Positions 1-10,600 of a stretch of DNA of 64,000 nt are shown here, piece after piece. A model generated the notes under the pieces. It had not been told where the DNA came from. It saw only the letters and a list, made by a program, of their open reading frames with translations, and made no database searches. Numbering within the stretch: position 1 is the stretch's first letter; each line of letters begins with the position of its first letter. The stretch comes from Pseudonocardia sp. HH130629-09. Its GTDB lineage: Bacteria > Actinomycetota > Actinomycetes > Mycobacteriales > Pseudonocardiaceae. Location of the stretch: positions 2,728,001 through 2,792,000 of the forward strand of contig NZ_CP011868.1 of NCBI RefSeq assembly GCF_001294645.1. Reading direction: 5' to 3'. The position numbers and the translations under genes were made by a program.

Positions 1-702
1 TTCGCCGTCACGCTCGGCGCCGGGATGCTCGGGCTCTCGGGCATCAGCCAGTACGTGTGGTTCGCGTTCCTGGGCGCGGCGGTGACCACCGTCGTCGTGT
101 TCGTCATCGGCGCGGCGGGCGGCGGCACGACGTCGCCGGTCACCCTGGTGCTCGCCGGCGTGGCGCTCGGCGCGGTGCTCAACGGGTTCTCCACCTTCCT
201 CACTTTGATCGACCCGGAGACCTTCCGGGCGTTCCGGAACTGGGGGCTGGGCTCGATCGCGCGCACCGGGCTGCCCGACACGCTGCTCGTCGCCCCGTTC
301 CTCGTCGCCGGGCTGATCGGCGCTCTCGCGCTGGCCGGCCCCCTGAACTCGATCGCGCTCGGCGACGACCTGGCCACCTCGCTCGGGACGAAGGTCGCCC
401 GGGCCCGGATGCTCGGCATCGTCGTGGTCACCCTGCTGGCCGGTGGGGCGACGGCGCTGACCGGCGGGATCGCCTTCGTCGGGCTGATGGTGCCGCACGT
501 GGTGCGCTGGTTCGTCGGACCCGACCAGCGGTGGATCATCGCCTTCTCGGCCGCGGCCGCGCCGGTGCTCGTGCTCGTCGCCGATGTGCTGGGCCGGGTC
601 GTCGCCCGCCCCGGGGAGATCGAGGTCGGCATCGTCACCGCGATCATCGGGGCGCCCGTGCTGATCGCCCTGGTCCGGCGGCGGGAGGCGAGCGGCCTGT
701 GA
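1..702 (+). CDS. FecCD-family iron-siderophore ABC permease (5' end missing)
   Basis: Membrane permease half of a ferric-siderophore importer. The frame is open from the first base, so the gene starts upstream of the window. About 233 residues are present against roughly 330-350 for the family, so about a third is lost. Hydrophobic helices alternate with a conserved cytoplasmic loop carrying the family-typical GGIAFVGLMVPHVVR segment, which contacts the ATPase. The protein ends in a basic VRRREASGL tail. The stop codon overlaps the GTG of the next permease gene (GTGA), implying translational coupling. A substrate-binding lipoprotein may lie upstream, outside the window. The family call is firm; the substrate is inferred from the neighbouring siderophore genes. 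Confidence 0.93.
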   Translation, partial: FAVTLGAGMLGLSGISQYVWFAFLGAAVTTVVVFVIGAAGGGTTSPVTLVLAGVALGAVLNGFSTFLTLIDPETFRAFRNWGLGSIARTGLPDTLLVAPFLVAGLIGALALAGPLNSIALGDDLATSLGTKVARARMLGIVVVTLLAGGATALTGGIAFVGLMVPHVVRWFVGPDQRWIIAFSAAAAPVLVLVADVLGRVVARPGEIEVGIVTAIIGAPVLIALVRRREASGL

Positions 703-1841
703 CCCGAACCGACAGTGCTGACCGGGCTGCCGGGCACACCTCAGCCGACGGACGGTCCCCCGGCGCCGGCGACGCGGCCGGGGTGGACTTCGGCTACGCG
801 CAGCGGACCGTCCGCACCCCGCTGTTCTCCGGCCGGATCGGGCTGCGGCTCGTCGGCGTCTCGGCGGCGGCGCTCGCCGTCGCGCTGGGCGTCTCGGTCC
901 TCGCGCTCGGGCTGGGCGACTACCGGCTCGGTGTCGACGAGGTCGCCCGCGCACTGGTCGGCGCCGGGCAGCGGTTCCAGCGCACCATCGTTGTCGAGTG
1001 GCGGCTGCCGGTCATCGCAGCGGCCCTGGTGTTCGGGGCGCTGCTCGGGATCGGCGGGGCGATCTTCCAGTCGCTGACCCGCAACCCGCTCGGCTCGCCG
1101 GACGTCATCGGGTTCGACGCGGGCTCCTACACCGGGGTGGTGCTGACCATCCTGGTGTTCGGCGCGGGCGGCTACTGGGACATCGCGGCCGCCGCGCTGA
1201 CCGGTGGCCTGCTCACCGCGGTGGCGGTCTACCTGCTGGCCTACCGCGGGGGGGTCGCCGGGTTCCGGCTCATCATCGTCGGCATCGCGGTCGCGGCGAT
1301 GCTCGGCTCCGTCAACGCCTACCTGATCACCCGGGCCGACATCGACGAGGCGCTGAGCGTCGGTTTCTGGGCCGCCGGTTCGGTCGCCGACGTCACGTGG
1401 TCGTCGATGCTGCCGTCGTTGGCCGTCGCCGCGGTGCTGGTGATCGCGACGGTCGTCGGGTCGCCGTCGTTGCGCCGGTTGGAGCTCGGCGACGACGCCG
1501 CCGTCACCCAGGGCACCCGGGTCGGCACTGCGCGGCTGTCGCTGCTGCTCGTCGGGGTGGCGACGACGGCGCTGGTGACCGCGGCGGCGGGCCCGATCGC
1601 GTTCGTCGCGCTGGTCGCCCCGCAGATCGGGCGCCGCCTGAGCCGTTCGGCGGGGGTGAGTACGCTCTCCGCCGCCTGCACGGGCGCAGCCCTGCTGGCC
1701 TGCGCCCACCTGCTGTCCCTGCTGATCGCCGAGGTGTACCGGGCGGTCCCGGTCGGCCTCATCACGGTCTGTCTGGGCGGCATCTACCTGATCTGGCTGC
1801 TGGTGCACGAGGCCCGCCGGCAGTACGGCACACACCCATGA
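699..1841 (+). CDS. FecCD-family iron-siderophore ABC permease, second subunit
   Basis: Second permease subunit of the siderophore importer, 380 residues. I chose the GTG at 699 because it overlaps the stop of the upstream permease, and the first ~45 residues (polar, Ala/Gly/Asp-rich) precede the first membrane helix. Family hallmarks are the N-terminal RLPVIAAALVFGALLGIGGA region, the RNPLGSPDVIG loop and AAGPIAFVALVAPQIGRR near the C terminus, which is the coupling helix for the ATPase. It would pair with the partial permease to form the channel. The 20-bp gap to the ATPase gene holds a purine-rich stretch consistent with a ribosome site. Confidence 0.93.
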   Translation: MTRTDSADRAAGHTSADGRSPGAGDAAGVDFGYAQRTVRTPLFSGRIGLRLVGVSAAALAVALGVSVLALGLGDYRLGVDEVARALVGAGQRFQRTIVVEWRLPVIAAALVFGALLGIGGAIFQSLTRNPLGSPDVIGFDAGSYTGVVLTILVFGAGGYWDIAAAALTGGLLTAVAVYLLAYRGGVAGFRLIIVGIAVAAMLGSVNAYLITRADIDEALSVGFWAAGSVADVTWSSMLPSLAVAAVLVIATVVGSPSLRRLELGDDAAVTQGTRVGTARLSLLLVGVATTALVTAAAGPIAFVALVAPQIGRRLSRSAGVSTLSAACTGAALLACAHLLSLLIAEVYRAVPVGLITVCLGGIYLIWLLVHEARRQYGTHP

Positions 1842-1860
1842 CCGGGAACGGGAGCCCCCG

Positions 1861-2724
1861 ATGACCAGCACGACCTCCGGGCAGACGCACCTCACCGGTG
1901 ACGACGCGGCGAGCGGGCGCGGTGCACCGCGGATCGTCACCCGGGACGCCACCATCGGCTACCGGCACCGGGTCGTGGCCGAAGGCCTGTCGGTCGAGAT
2001 CCCCGACCGGTCGTTCACCGCGATCATCGGGCCGAACGGCTGCGGGAAGTCGACGGTGCTGCGCGCGTTGTCCCGGATCCTGGCGCCGGCCCACGGTGAG
2101 GTGCTCCTCGACGGACGCGCGCTCGCCGGCCTCCCGGCCAAGGAGGCCGCCAGGGAGCTGGGTCTGCTGCCGCAGAGCTCCCCCGCCCCCGACGGCATCC
2201 GGGTCGCCGACCTGGTCGCCCGCGGCCGCGCGCCGTACCAGAACCTGTTCCACCAGTGGCGCCCCTCCGACGAGGCGGCGGTGCGCGGCGCGCTGGAGGC
2301 GACCCGGCTCACCGAGCTGTCCGGGCGGCCGGTCGCCGAGCTGTCCGGCGGCCAGCGCCAGCGGGTCCGGGTCGCGATGCTGCTCGCCCAGGACACCCCG
2401 ATCATGCTGCTGGACGAGCCGACCACGTTCCTCGACATCGCCCACCAGTACGAGCTGATGGAGCTGTTCCGCACCCTGCACGCCGACGGGCGGACGATCG
2501 TCGCGGTGCTGCACGACCTGAACCAGGCCGCCCGCTACGCCGACCACCTGGTCGTCCTGCGCGACGGCCGGGTCGTCACCGCCGGCGCCCCGGAGGCGGT
2601 GATCACCCCCGAGCTGATCGAGGAGGTGTTCGGCCTGCGGTGCCTCGTCGTCCCCGACCCCGTCACCGGCACCCCCACGGTGGTGCCGCTCGACCCCCGT
2701 TCGACCACGGAAGGAACCCGATGA
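1861..2724 (+). CDS. FecE/FepC-type siderophore ABC transporter ATPase
   Basis: ATPase that powers the two FecCD permeases, 287 residues. Visible motifs in order are Walker A GPNGCGKST, the Q-loop region LLPQSS, the signature LSGGQRQRV, Walker B IMLLDEPTTFLD and the H-loop VLHDLNQA. The order and the PTTFLD variant are typical of iron-siderophore and cobalamin ATPases. An N-terminal extension of about 30 polar residues precedes the fold. The stop codon overlaps the ATG of the SIP gene (ATGA), which ties uptake to intracellular iron release. Confidence 0.95.
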   Translation: MTSTTSGQTHLTGDDAASGRGAPRIVTRDATIGYRHRVVAEGLSVEIPDRSFTAIIGPNGCGKSTVLRALSRILAPAHGEVLLDGRALAGLPAKEAARELGLLPQSSPAPDGIRVADLVARGRAPYQNLFHQWRPSDEAAVRGALEATRLTELSGRPVAELSGGQRQRVRVAMLLAQDTPIMLLDEPTTFLDIAHQYELMELFRTLHADGRTIVAVLHDLNQAARYADHLVVLRDGRVVTAGAPEAVITPELIEEVFGLRCLVVPDPVTGTPTVVPLDPRSTTEGTR

Positions 2725-3554
2725 CCGCTCCCGGAACCCGTACCCGGCGGCCCCAGATCGTGCTCGAGGTGCTCGAGCGCATCCCGCTCTCACCGCACCT
2801 CGTGCGCATCGTCGCGGGCGGGCCGGCGCTGGCCGACGCCGCCGACAACGCAGCCGCGGGCCACACCGACACCTACGCCAAGATGCTGTTCCGCCCGGCC
2901 GGGTCGGACCTGGTCCCGCCCTACGACCTGGCGGCGCTGCGCGAGGAGCTCCCCGTCGAGCAGCTCCCCTCGACCCGCACCTACACGATCCGCCGCTTCG
3001 ACCTCGCCGCCGAGCGGGTGTGGATCGACTTCGTCGTGCACGGCGACGCCGGTGTCGCGGGACCGTGGGCGGCGGGCGCGCAGCCGGGCGACCCGGTCGT
3101 CCTCGGCGGTGTGGGCGGTGGCTACTCCCCCGACCCGGCCGCGGACCGGCACGTGCTCGCCGGCGACGAGTCCGCCCTTCCGGCGATCGCGTCCGCGCTG
3201 GAGGCCATGCGCCCCGACGCCCGCGGAGTGGCGCTGGTCGAGGTCGGCTCGACGGCCGACGAGCTGGACCTCGTCCACCCCGACGGCGTCGAGCTGCGAT
3301 GGCTGCACCGCGGCGACGCCGAGGCGGGGACGAGCACCGTGCTGGTCGACGCGGTCCGCGCGCTGGAGTGGCCGGCCGGGGACGTGCAGGTCTTCGCGCA
3401 CGGCGAGCGCGGGGCGATGAAGGCGCTGCGCCCGTACCTGACCGACGAGCTCGGGGCCGACCGGTCCCGGATGTCGCTGTCGGCGTACTGGGCGCACGGC
3501 CGCGGCGAGGACGTCTTCCAGGCCGAGAAGCGCGAGCCGGTCGGCCGGATCTGA
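2721..3554 (+). CDS. Siderophore-interacting protein (SIP), flavin-dependent ferric-siderophore reductase
   Basis: Cytoplasmic flavoreductase of the ViuB/FscN family, 277 residues, which would reduce Fe(III) and release iron from the imported siderophore. The FAD-binding signature RTYTIRRF lies in the N-terminal barrel. The C-terminal NAD(P)H domain has GDESALPAI, and the protein ends with the family-typical SAYWAHGRGEDVFQAEK stretch. The ATG at 2721 overlaps the ATPase stop. An open frame extends far upstream but only as a shadow of the ATPase gene. A perfect hairpin follows directly. A second, diverged SIP gene lies at 53246. Confidence 0.93.
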   Translation: MTAPGTRTRRPQIVLEVLERIPLSPHLVRIVAGGPALADAADNAAAGHTDTYAKMLFRPAGSDLVPPYDLAALREELPVEQLPSTRTYTIRRFDLAAERVWIDFVVHGDAGVAGPWAAGAQPGDPVVLGGVGGGYSPDPAADRHVLAGDESALPAIASALEAMRPDARGVALVEVGSTADELDLVHPDGVELRWLHRGDAEAGTSTVLVDAVRALEWPAGDVQVFAHGERGAMKALRPYLTDELGADRSRMSLSAYWAHGRGEDVFQAEKREPVGRI

Positions 3555-3558
3555 GCCG

Positions 3559-3593
3559 GCGGGCACCTGCGGCGGGCCGCCGCAGGTGCCCGC
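3559..3593. terminator. Bidirectional hairpin terminator between convergent siderophore operons
   Basis: A perfect 15-bp stem (3559-3573 with 3579-3593) and a 5-nt loop GGGCC fill the 42-bp gap between the SIP gene and the carrier-dehydratase gene. There is no U-tract, as is common in high-GC actinobacteria. It probably terminates both converging transcripts. Confidence 0.8.
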
Positions 3594-3596
3594 GCG

Positions 3597-4685
3597 TCAG
3601 ACGCCCGCCCCGGCCCGGTCCACCAGCTTCTTCAACGCGGCCGCGCCGCGGGCGGCGACCTCGGCCGGGTCCCGCCGGCGCAGGTCGGGGTCGAACAGCT
3701 CCAGGGAGAGCGGCCCCCGGTACCCGCCCGCCAGCACCGCCGCGAGCGGCCCGGCGAGGTCGAACTCGCCGTCGCCGGGCAGGCAGCGGTGGTTGCGGCT
3801 CCACTGCGCGAGGTCCCCGGTCCGCCAGGGCGCGTCCGACACCTGGACCAGCGAGATCTTCTCGGTGGGCACCTCGGCGACGGTCCCGGCGCCCTCACCC
3901 CGGCAGATGAGGTGGAACGTGTCGACGGCGACGGTCAGCGCCGGGTGGTCGGCGCGGCGCGCGACGTCCCACGCCTCGGAGAGCCGGCCGATGTGGGTGC
4001 CCCAGGCGAGCGCCTCGAAGGTCACCGTCATCCCGCGCGCGGCGGCGGTGTCGGCCAGTGTCGCGAGCTGGCGGGCGGACACGTCGGGGTCGGGATCGGC
4101 GTCGGCCTCGGTGTTGGACACGACCAGGATCGACGACGTGCCGAGCTCGGCCATCACGTCCAGCTCTCCCCGGAAGCGGGTCAGGGCGTCGTCGAACTCC
4201 GCGGCGCCCAGGCCCTCGGCCCGCCGGAACGGCTGGTAGAGGTCGATGGACAGGCCGAGCTCGGCGCAGCGGGCGGCGACGTCGGCGGCCGGGAGCGGCG
4301 AGCCCTGCAGGTCGGCGTCGAGGAGCTCGACGCCGTCGAACCCGGCCGCCGCGGCGGCGTCGAGCTTCTCGGCGAGGGTGCCGCCGAGCGACACCGTCGC
4401 GATGCAGGTGCGCAGTCGGGCGTCGCCCGCCGGGGCGGCACCCGCCGCGCCGCCGCCCTGCATCTCGCGCAGCAGGTCCAGCCAGCGCTCCAGCCTGCGG
4501 TCCTCGGCGAGCAGCACGAAGCTGATGTCGGACACCCCGGCGCGGCGCCAGCGGTCCACGAGCTCCATCGTGCGCACCGAGTCCAGGCCCTGCTCGCGCA
4601 GGTCGAGCCGGCGGTCCAGCTCGCCGGGCTCGAGGAACAGCAGCTCCGCGACGTCCGCGGTCGCTTCGTCGGCGGTCAGGCTCAT
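3597..4685 (-). CDS. Aryl carrier protein fused to AsbF/QuiC-like 3-dehydroshikimate dehydratase
   Basis: A 362-residue two-domain protein. Residues ~1-80 resemble the EntB-type aryl carrier domain: GLDSVR places the phosphopantetheine serine at Ser36, followed by the RWRRAG and ISFVLLAE segments. After an Ala/Gly linker (~78-88), residues ~90-350 are a xylose-isomerase-like TIM barrel with candidate metal ligands in TFEALAW, AVDTFHLICRG, VQVSDAP and LSLELFDPD. The VDTFH-x-x-x-RG pattern is that of 3-dehydroshikimate dehydratases such as AsbF of petrobactin synthesis. Predicted job: make 3,4-dihydroxybenzoate and carry the activated acyl group to the NRPS. The ATG overlaps the NRPS stop (TGATG) behind an AGGAGG ribosome site. 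The domain calls are good; the coupled function is inference. Confidence 0.85.
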   Translation of the reverse strand: MSLTADEATADVAELLFLEPGELDRRLDLREQGLDSVRTMELVDRWRRAGVSDISFVLLAEDRRLERWLDLLREMQGGGAAGAAPAGDARLRTCIATVSLGGTLAEKLDAAAAAGFDGVELLDADLQGSPLPAADVAARCAELGLSIDLYQPFRRAEGLGAAEFDDALTRFRGELDVMAELGTSSILVVSNTEADADPDPDVSARQLATLADTAAARGMTVTFEALAWGTHIGRLSEAWDVARRADHPALTVAVDTFHLICRGEGAGTVAEVPTEKISLVQVSDAPWRTGDLAQWSRNHRCLPGDGEFDLAGPLAAVLAGGYRGPLSLELFDPDLRRRDPAEVAARGAAALKKLVDRAGAGV

Positions 4686-7600
4686 CAGTGGTCCTCCTGG
4701 GGGTCGGTCCCCGGGTCGATGCGGTCGAGCAGGCCGGTCAGGTGATGCGCCCAGCGCGGAAGGCCGCCGTCCGGGCGGACGATCGAGTTGTGGTCGGTGC
4801 CGGTGACGTGCACGGTGCGGGCCGCCGGGAGGTGCGCGGTCCACGCGGAGATCCCGGTGCCGTCGGCCGGGACCGGCGGGCCGGCCGCGACGAGCAGTGC
4901 CGCGCAGCCGAGCTCGCCGGTGGTGGGTTCGGCCATGTGCCGCTCGCAGCGCAGCCCGGACACGGCGAACGCGGTCAGCTGGGTGCGGTCGGCGAACACC
5001 TCGGCGCTCGCCTCCGCACCGAGCACCTCGCGCAGCTCCGCCGCCGTCGCCGCCAGGAACTCGCGCTGCCGGAGCTCGTCGGCCGCCACCGGGACGCCGT
5101 CGCGGGGCTGCACGTCACAGGGGTCGGGGACGTGGTCGGGACCGGTCGGCGTGGTGTCGACGATCGTGAGGGTCGCGACCGTGCTGCCGCGGGCGACCAG
5201 CTCCCGGCCGACGGCGAACACGATGTGCCCGCCGAAGGACCAGCCCAGCAGGTCGTAGGGGCCCTCGAGCTGGGCCCGTTGGACGGCGTCGGCGTACACC
5301 GACGCGAGCTCGGCCATCGAGCCGAACTCGGTGTCGAGCCCGGTATGGGCCGGGTCCTGCAGCCCGACGACGCCGACGCCGTCGGGGACGTGACCGGCCA
5401 GTCCCGCGTACAGCGAGGCGTGCCCGTAGCGGGCGTGCGCGCAGAACAGGTGCCGGCCGGTCGTCGACGGGACGAGCGGGACGAGCACGGCGCCGGCGAC
5501 GTCGGCGGCCCCGTCCCCCCCGGTGGCGGACGCAGCGGGGCCGTCGGCCGGGTACGTCCCGTCGACCAGCGCGGCGAGCGCGGCGACCTGCTGGGCGGCG
5601 AACACGTCGCGCACCAGCAGCGACGAGCCGAGCCGCTCGTTCAGCCGCGCCACCAGCCGCATCGCGAGCAGCGAGTTGCCGCCGATGTCGAAGAACCCGG
5701 CGGTCGCCGAGACCTCCGGCACCCCGAGCAGCTCGGCGACGGTCCCGGCGACCGCGGCCTCGGTCGGAGTCCGCGGCGCCACGTACTCGACGGCCGTGGC
5801 CGTGATGTCCGGCAGCGCCCTGGCGTCGATCTTGCCGTTGACCGTCAGCGGGATCTCCGCGACCACGGCCAGCCCTGCCGGGACCATGTAGTCCGGCAGC
5901 AGGCTGCGGACCCGGGCGCGCACCGCGTCGAGGTCCACCGTCCCGGTCCCCCCGGTCGCCGGGACGACGTAGCCGTGGAGCGCGGTCGCGCCCCGGGGGT
6001 CGGCGCGGGCGATCACGGCGGCGCGGGCGACCTGTGGGTCCCCGGCCAGCACGTCGGCGACCTCGCTCGGCTCGATCCGGTAGCCCCGGATCTTGACCTG
6101 GTCGTCGGCCCGGCCCAGGTACTCGATGGTCCCCTCGGGTCTCCAGCGGGCCAGGTCACCGGTCCGGTACATCCGGGTGCCCGGCTCCCACGGACAGGCG
6201 ACGAACCGCTCGGCGGTCCGGCCAGGGGCCGACCAGTACCCACGCGCGATCCCCGCCCCAGCCAGGTAGAGCTCGCCCGGCACACCGTGCAGCGCGGGCT
6301 GCAGGGCCTGGTCGAGGATGTAGGCGCGGGTGTTGATGATCGGCCGCCCGACGCTGGGGGTCTCGGACCGCGCGAGGTCGGCGCCGAGCGCGTTGACCGT
6401 GTACTCGGTCGGCCCGTACAGGTTGTAGGACTCGACGCCCGGAGCCGCGCGTAGTTGTTGCCACAGCGTGTCCGGGACGGCCTCGCCGCCCAGGGACACG
6501 AACACCACCCCGGGTGCGTCCCCCGCGACCGACCGGCCGGCGGGCCGGTCCCGGTCGAGCAGGCCGGAGTCGACCAGCAGCTGCCCGTAGGACGGGGTGA
6601 CGTCGAACCCGTCGATCCGGGCGTCGTCGTAGTGGGCGAGCAGCCGCTGCGGCTCCCGTCGCAGCTCCTCGTCGATCACGTGCACCTCGTGCCCGTTGAG
6701 CAGCCAGAACAGCTGCTCCCACGACGCGTCGAAGGAGAACGACGTCGTGTGCGCGATTCGCATCCGGCGTCCGCCCTGGTGGGCCGCGACCCGGTCGAAG
6801 ATCTCCGTGACGTGGTTGGCGTACATGTTGGTCAGGCCGCGGTACCCGACGGCGACGCCCTTGGGCACCCCCGTCGAGCCGGAGGTGAAGATGATGTAGG
6901 CCAGGTTGTCCTGGTCGACCGGGCCGCCGCGCTCGGCATCGGTCACCGGGCCCGGGTCGCCCGCGGCGATCTCGGCCAGGACCGTCGGGTCGTCGAGGTC
7001 GAGCGCCTCCCCGGTGCCGTCGGCGGGCCCCAGCAGGCGGGCCGCGTCCCGCGCCGTCACCAGGGTGACCGTCGGGCGGGCGATGTCGAGCATCGTCGCG
7101 ATCCGTTCGTCGGGGTGCTCGGCGTCGACCGGGACGTAGGCCGCTCCGACGGTGAACACCGCGAACATCGCGACGATCATTCGTTCGTCCCGTGGGAGCA
7201 GCAGCGCGACCCGGTGCTCGGGGCGCACGCCGTGCGCGAGCAGCAGCCGCGCGTACCGGTTCACCTCGGCGGCGAACCCGGCGAAGGTGAGGCGGCGGTC
7301 GCCGGCGACGATCGCCGTCTCCTCCGGGGAGCGGCCCACCTGCTCGCGCAGCAGGTCGCCGACGGTCACCGCGGGCACCGCCCGGGTGGTCCCGGCGGGT
7401 GGCGGCGGTTGCTCGCCGGGAAGGTGGACGCCGATGCGGCCGACCGGCAGGTCGGGGTCGCCGGTGAGCTCACCGAGGACGTGCAGGTAGCGCTCGGTCA
7501 GCCGGTCCGCGTCGGCGGCGTCGAGGGCGTCACGCCGGTAGGACAGGCGCACGTGCACGGCGACGCCGTCGTCCTGCTCCCACGGGTTCACCGCGACGGT

Positions 7601-10600
7601 GACCGGGTAGTGGGTCGCGTCGTTGACCGTCCCGCCGGTGACCCGCAGCCCACCGGGCCGCGTATCCCCGGTGCCGAACGGGTCGAACGGCAGGTTCTGC
7701 ACCACGAACAGGGTGTCGAACAGGGCTCCCAGCCCGGCCGCGTCCTGGATCCGGGTGAGCTCCGCATAGGGGTGGTCGAGCACCGGTGCCTGCTCGGTCC
7801 GGACCCGGGTGAGGAGCTCGCCGACGGTCTCGGCGGGCCGGGTCGTCACCCGCATCGGCAGCGTGTTGAACAGCAGCCCGACCATCCGGTCGGAGTCGGG
7901 GAGCTCCGGTGGGCGTCCGGAGACGGTGTTGCCGAACACGACGTCGGCGGTGCCGGTGACCCGGGCGAGCGTGAGCGCCCACGCCGTCTGCAGCAGCGTG
8001 CCGACGGTGACCCCGGCCCGGCGTGCCGCGGCGTACACGGCGGTCGCTGCGTCCGGGGTGAGGTCGCGGTGCACGTCACCGGTCTCGACGCGGGCCAGGC
8101 CCAGGTCACCGCCGGCGGGCCACAGCAGGGTCGGTCCGGTGATCCCGGCCAGGTGGTCGTCCCATGCCCGGTACGCGGCCGCGGTGTCGCGGCCCTCGAG
8201 CCAGTCGAGGTAGTCGGTGAACGACGCGGGTGGGGTCCGTCCGAGCACTCCCGGATCCGCGTAGGCGTCGACGATCTCGGCCAGCAGCGCGTTGATCGAC
8301 CATCCGTCCAGGAGGACGTGCTCGAACGTCATCGCGAGGGTGGCCGCCCGCTCGACGTGCCGGACCAGGGTGAACCGGATCAGCGGCGGGTCGTCGATGT
8401 CGAACGGCTCGTGCCGCTCGCGCTCCAGGTAGGACGCGACGGTCTCGCCGGCGAGGTCGTCCGGACCGACGACACGGAACGGCACCGCGGTCCTGGCCGG
8501 GACCACCGCCACCTCGGTGTCGCGCAGCGGGACGAAGCCCGCGGACAGGTTCGGGTAGCGGCCGACGACCCGCTCGACCGTGCGGCGCAGGTGCTCGACG
8601 TCGACATCGCCGGCGAGCTCGCGCAGCACCTGGGAGACGTAGGCGTTGTGGTCGCCGGCCTCCCGGGCCCGGACCATGTGGTAGAGCAGGCCGCTCTGCA
8701 GCGCGGACAGCGGCAGCAGCAGGAGGTCCTCGCCGTGGCGGGCCCGGATGGCGGCGGCGTCGGCCGGCGCGACGCGGACCCGGTCGGCGGGCCGGAGCCG
8801 GGGTCGGCTCGGGCGGCGGGTGCCCGCGGCGTCGTCCTGCGGGTCGGCCGCCGGGTCCAGGGTCAGCGCGGCCCGGGTCCGGTAGGAGTCGACGAGCTGC
8901 GTGGCGAGGCCGGCGACGACCTCCAGTGCGTCCTCCGGGGTGCCGGTGGGCCCGGCCAGTGCGGGACCATCCGGGTGCCCGGTCAGCTCGGCGGTGCCGT
9001 CGTCGCGCCGCAGGAGGGTGAGCGGTCCCGCGCCGGGGACGGCGAGGCCCAGGTACTCCAGCGCGGCCCGCCAGGACGCGGTGTCCTCGGGCCCGACGTC
9101 GGTGAGCACGCGCCGGACCCGGGGCCCGGTGGCGGCGGCGCCCCCGTCGTCGGCGGGGTCGGCGGCGGCCCGGACCAGCTGCAGGAGGTGGCGCACCGGC
9201 AGCTGCGGGTGGCGCGCGCCGTAGGTCAGGAACCGGCGGACCTCCGCCAGCAGCCGCTCCGCCGTCCCGGCCGAGAACAGCTCCCGGGTGGCGTCGAGCC
9301 GCAGCTCCAGCTCCCCGTCGGGCTGCCGCACGACGGCACCGACCAGGTCGAACAGCGCGGACCTGGCCCGGTCCTCACCCGCGGCGGCGACGACGGCGGG
9401 GTCCGGGACGAGCCGGCCCCCCGGGCGGGAGTCGTCCCGTCGGGAATCGTCCCGTCGGGAATCGTCCCGTCGGGAATCGTCGAGGAAGGCGGCCATCACC
9501 TGGAACAGTGGGCTGACGCCAGGGAGCCGCGGGGGTGCGAGTGCCTCGACGACGGCGGAGAACGGGACGTGCTTGTGCTCGCCCGCGTCGACGATCCGGT
9601 CGCGGATGCCGGTCAGCAGCGCGCCGAACCCGGCGGTGTCGTCGATGTCCGCGCGGACGACCACGGTGTTGACGAGATAGCCGATGGCATCGGCGAGCTC
9701 GGGCTGGTCGCGCAGCTCGACCGGGGTGCCGATGGGCACGGTGGTCCCCGCCCCCTCGGTCCACAGGGTCAGTGCCAGCGCAGTGACCAGCGCCTGCAGA
9801 GGGGTGGCCCGCCGGTCGGCGAGGAGCCGGTCGACGGCGGCGGACTCGTCACGGTCCAGCCCGGAGCGCACGGTCCGGACGGTGCGGACCGTGCGCTCCG
9901 AGCGCGGCCGGTCCAGCGGCAGCCGAGTCTCGGCCGGGAGATCGGCCAGGACCGTCTGCCAGTGGTCCACCTCGGCCCGGAACCGCGAGCCGGGGGCGTC
10001 GCGGTCGCCGAGGGTGCGCCGCTGCCACACCGCGAACTCGGCGGACTGGGCGAGCAGCCGGGGCAGCGCGGCGGGTGTCCCGGTCACCTCGGCGTCATAG
10101 AGCGCGTCGAGGTCGCGGACCAGTGGGCGCACCGATCCCTCGTCGATCACGATGTGGTGGCCGTGCACGACGAGCAGGTCGCCGCCGCCGCCGGCCGAGC
10201 CGGGGCCGGTGACCCGGAGCAGGGTGAACCCGACCCCGCCGTCGGTGGCGAGGTCGCGCCGCTGCGCGAGCAGCTCGCCGACCCGCCGGGGAACGGCGTC
10301 GGCGGCGACGGTCTCGACCGCCGGGACGGGGGCCTGCTCCAGAGGCCGGACGACCTGGGTGAGCTGGCCGTCGTCGTCGGCGACGAAGGTGGTGCGCAGG
10401 ATCTCGTGACGCTCGGTGAAGCGGTGCACGGCACGGCGCAGCGCCGCGGTGTCGGCGCCGCCGGGGACTCGCAGCACGACACCGACCTGGTAGGCCGGGC
10501 CCGTGCCGAGCTCGTCGACCACCCACAGCGCCTGCTGGCCGTACGAGGCCGGGACCCGGTCGGGCCGGACGACCTCGGTGATCGGCGGCAGCGGTGAGGT

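Noticed and set aside
741..1955. 404-codon minus-strand frame at the permease genes
   Set aside because: Composition typical of a GC shadow; the plus strand encodes well-conserved FecCD helices.
1762..3804. 680-codon open frame on the minus strand
   Set aside because: Opposite the recognisable ATPase and SIP genes; low-complexity Arg/Pro composition.
6455..10597. 1380-codon open frame on the plus strand
   Set aside because: Antisense shadow of the NRPS caused by extreme GC; Arg/Gly/Pro/Val/Asp-rich with no domain, while the opposite strand shows clear C, A and T domain motifs.
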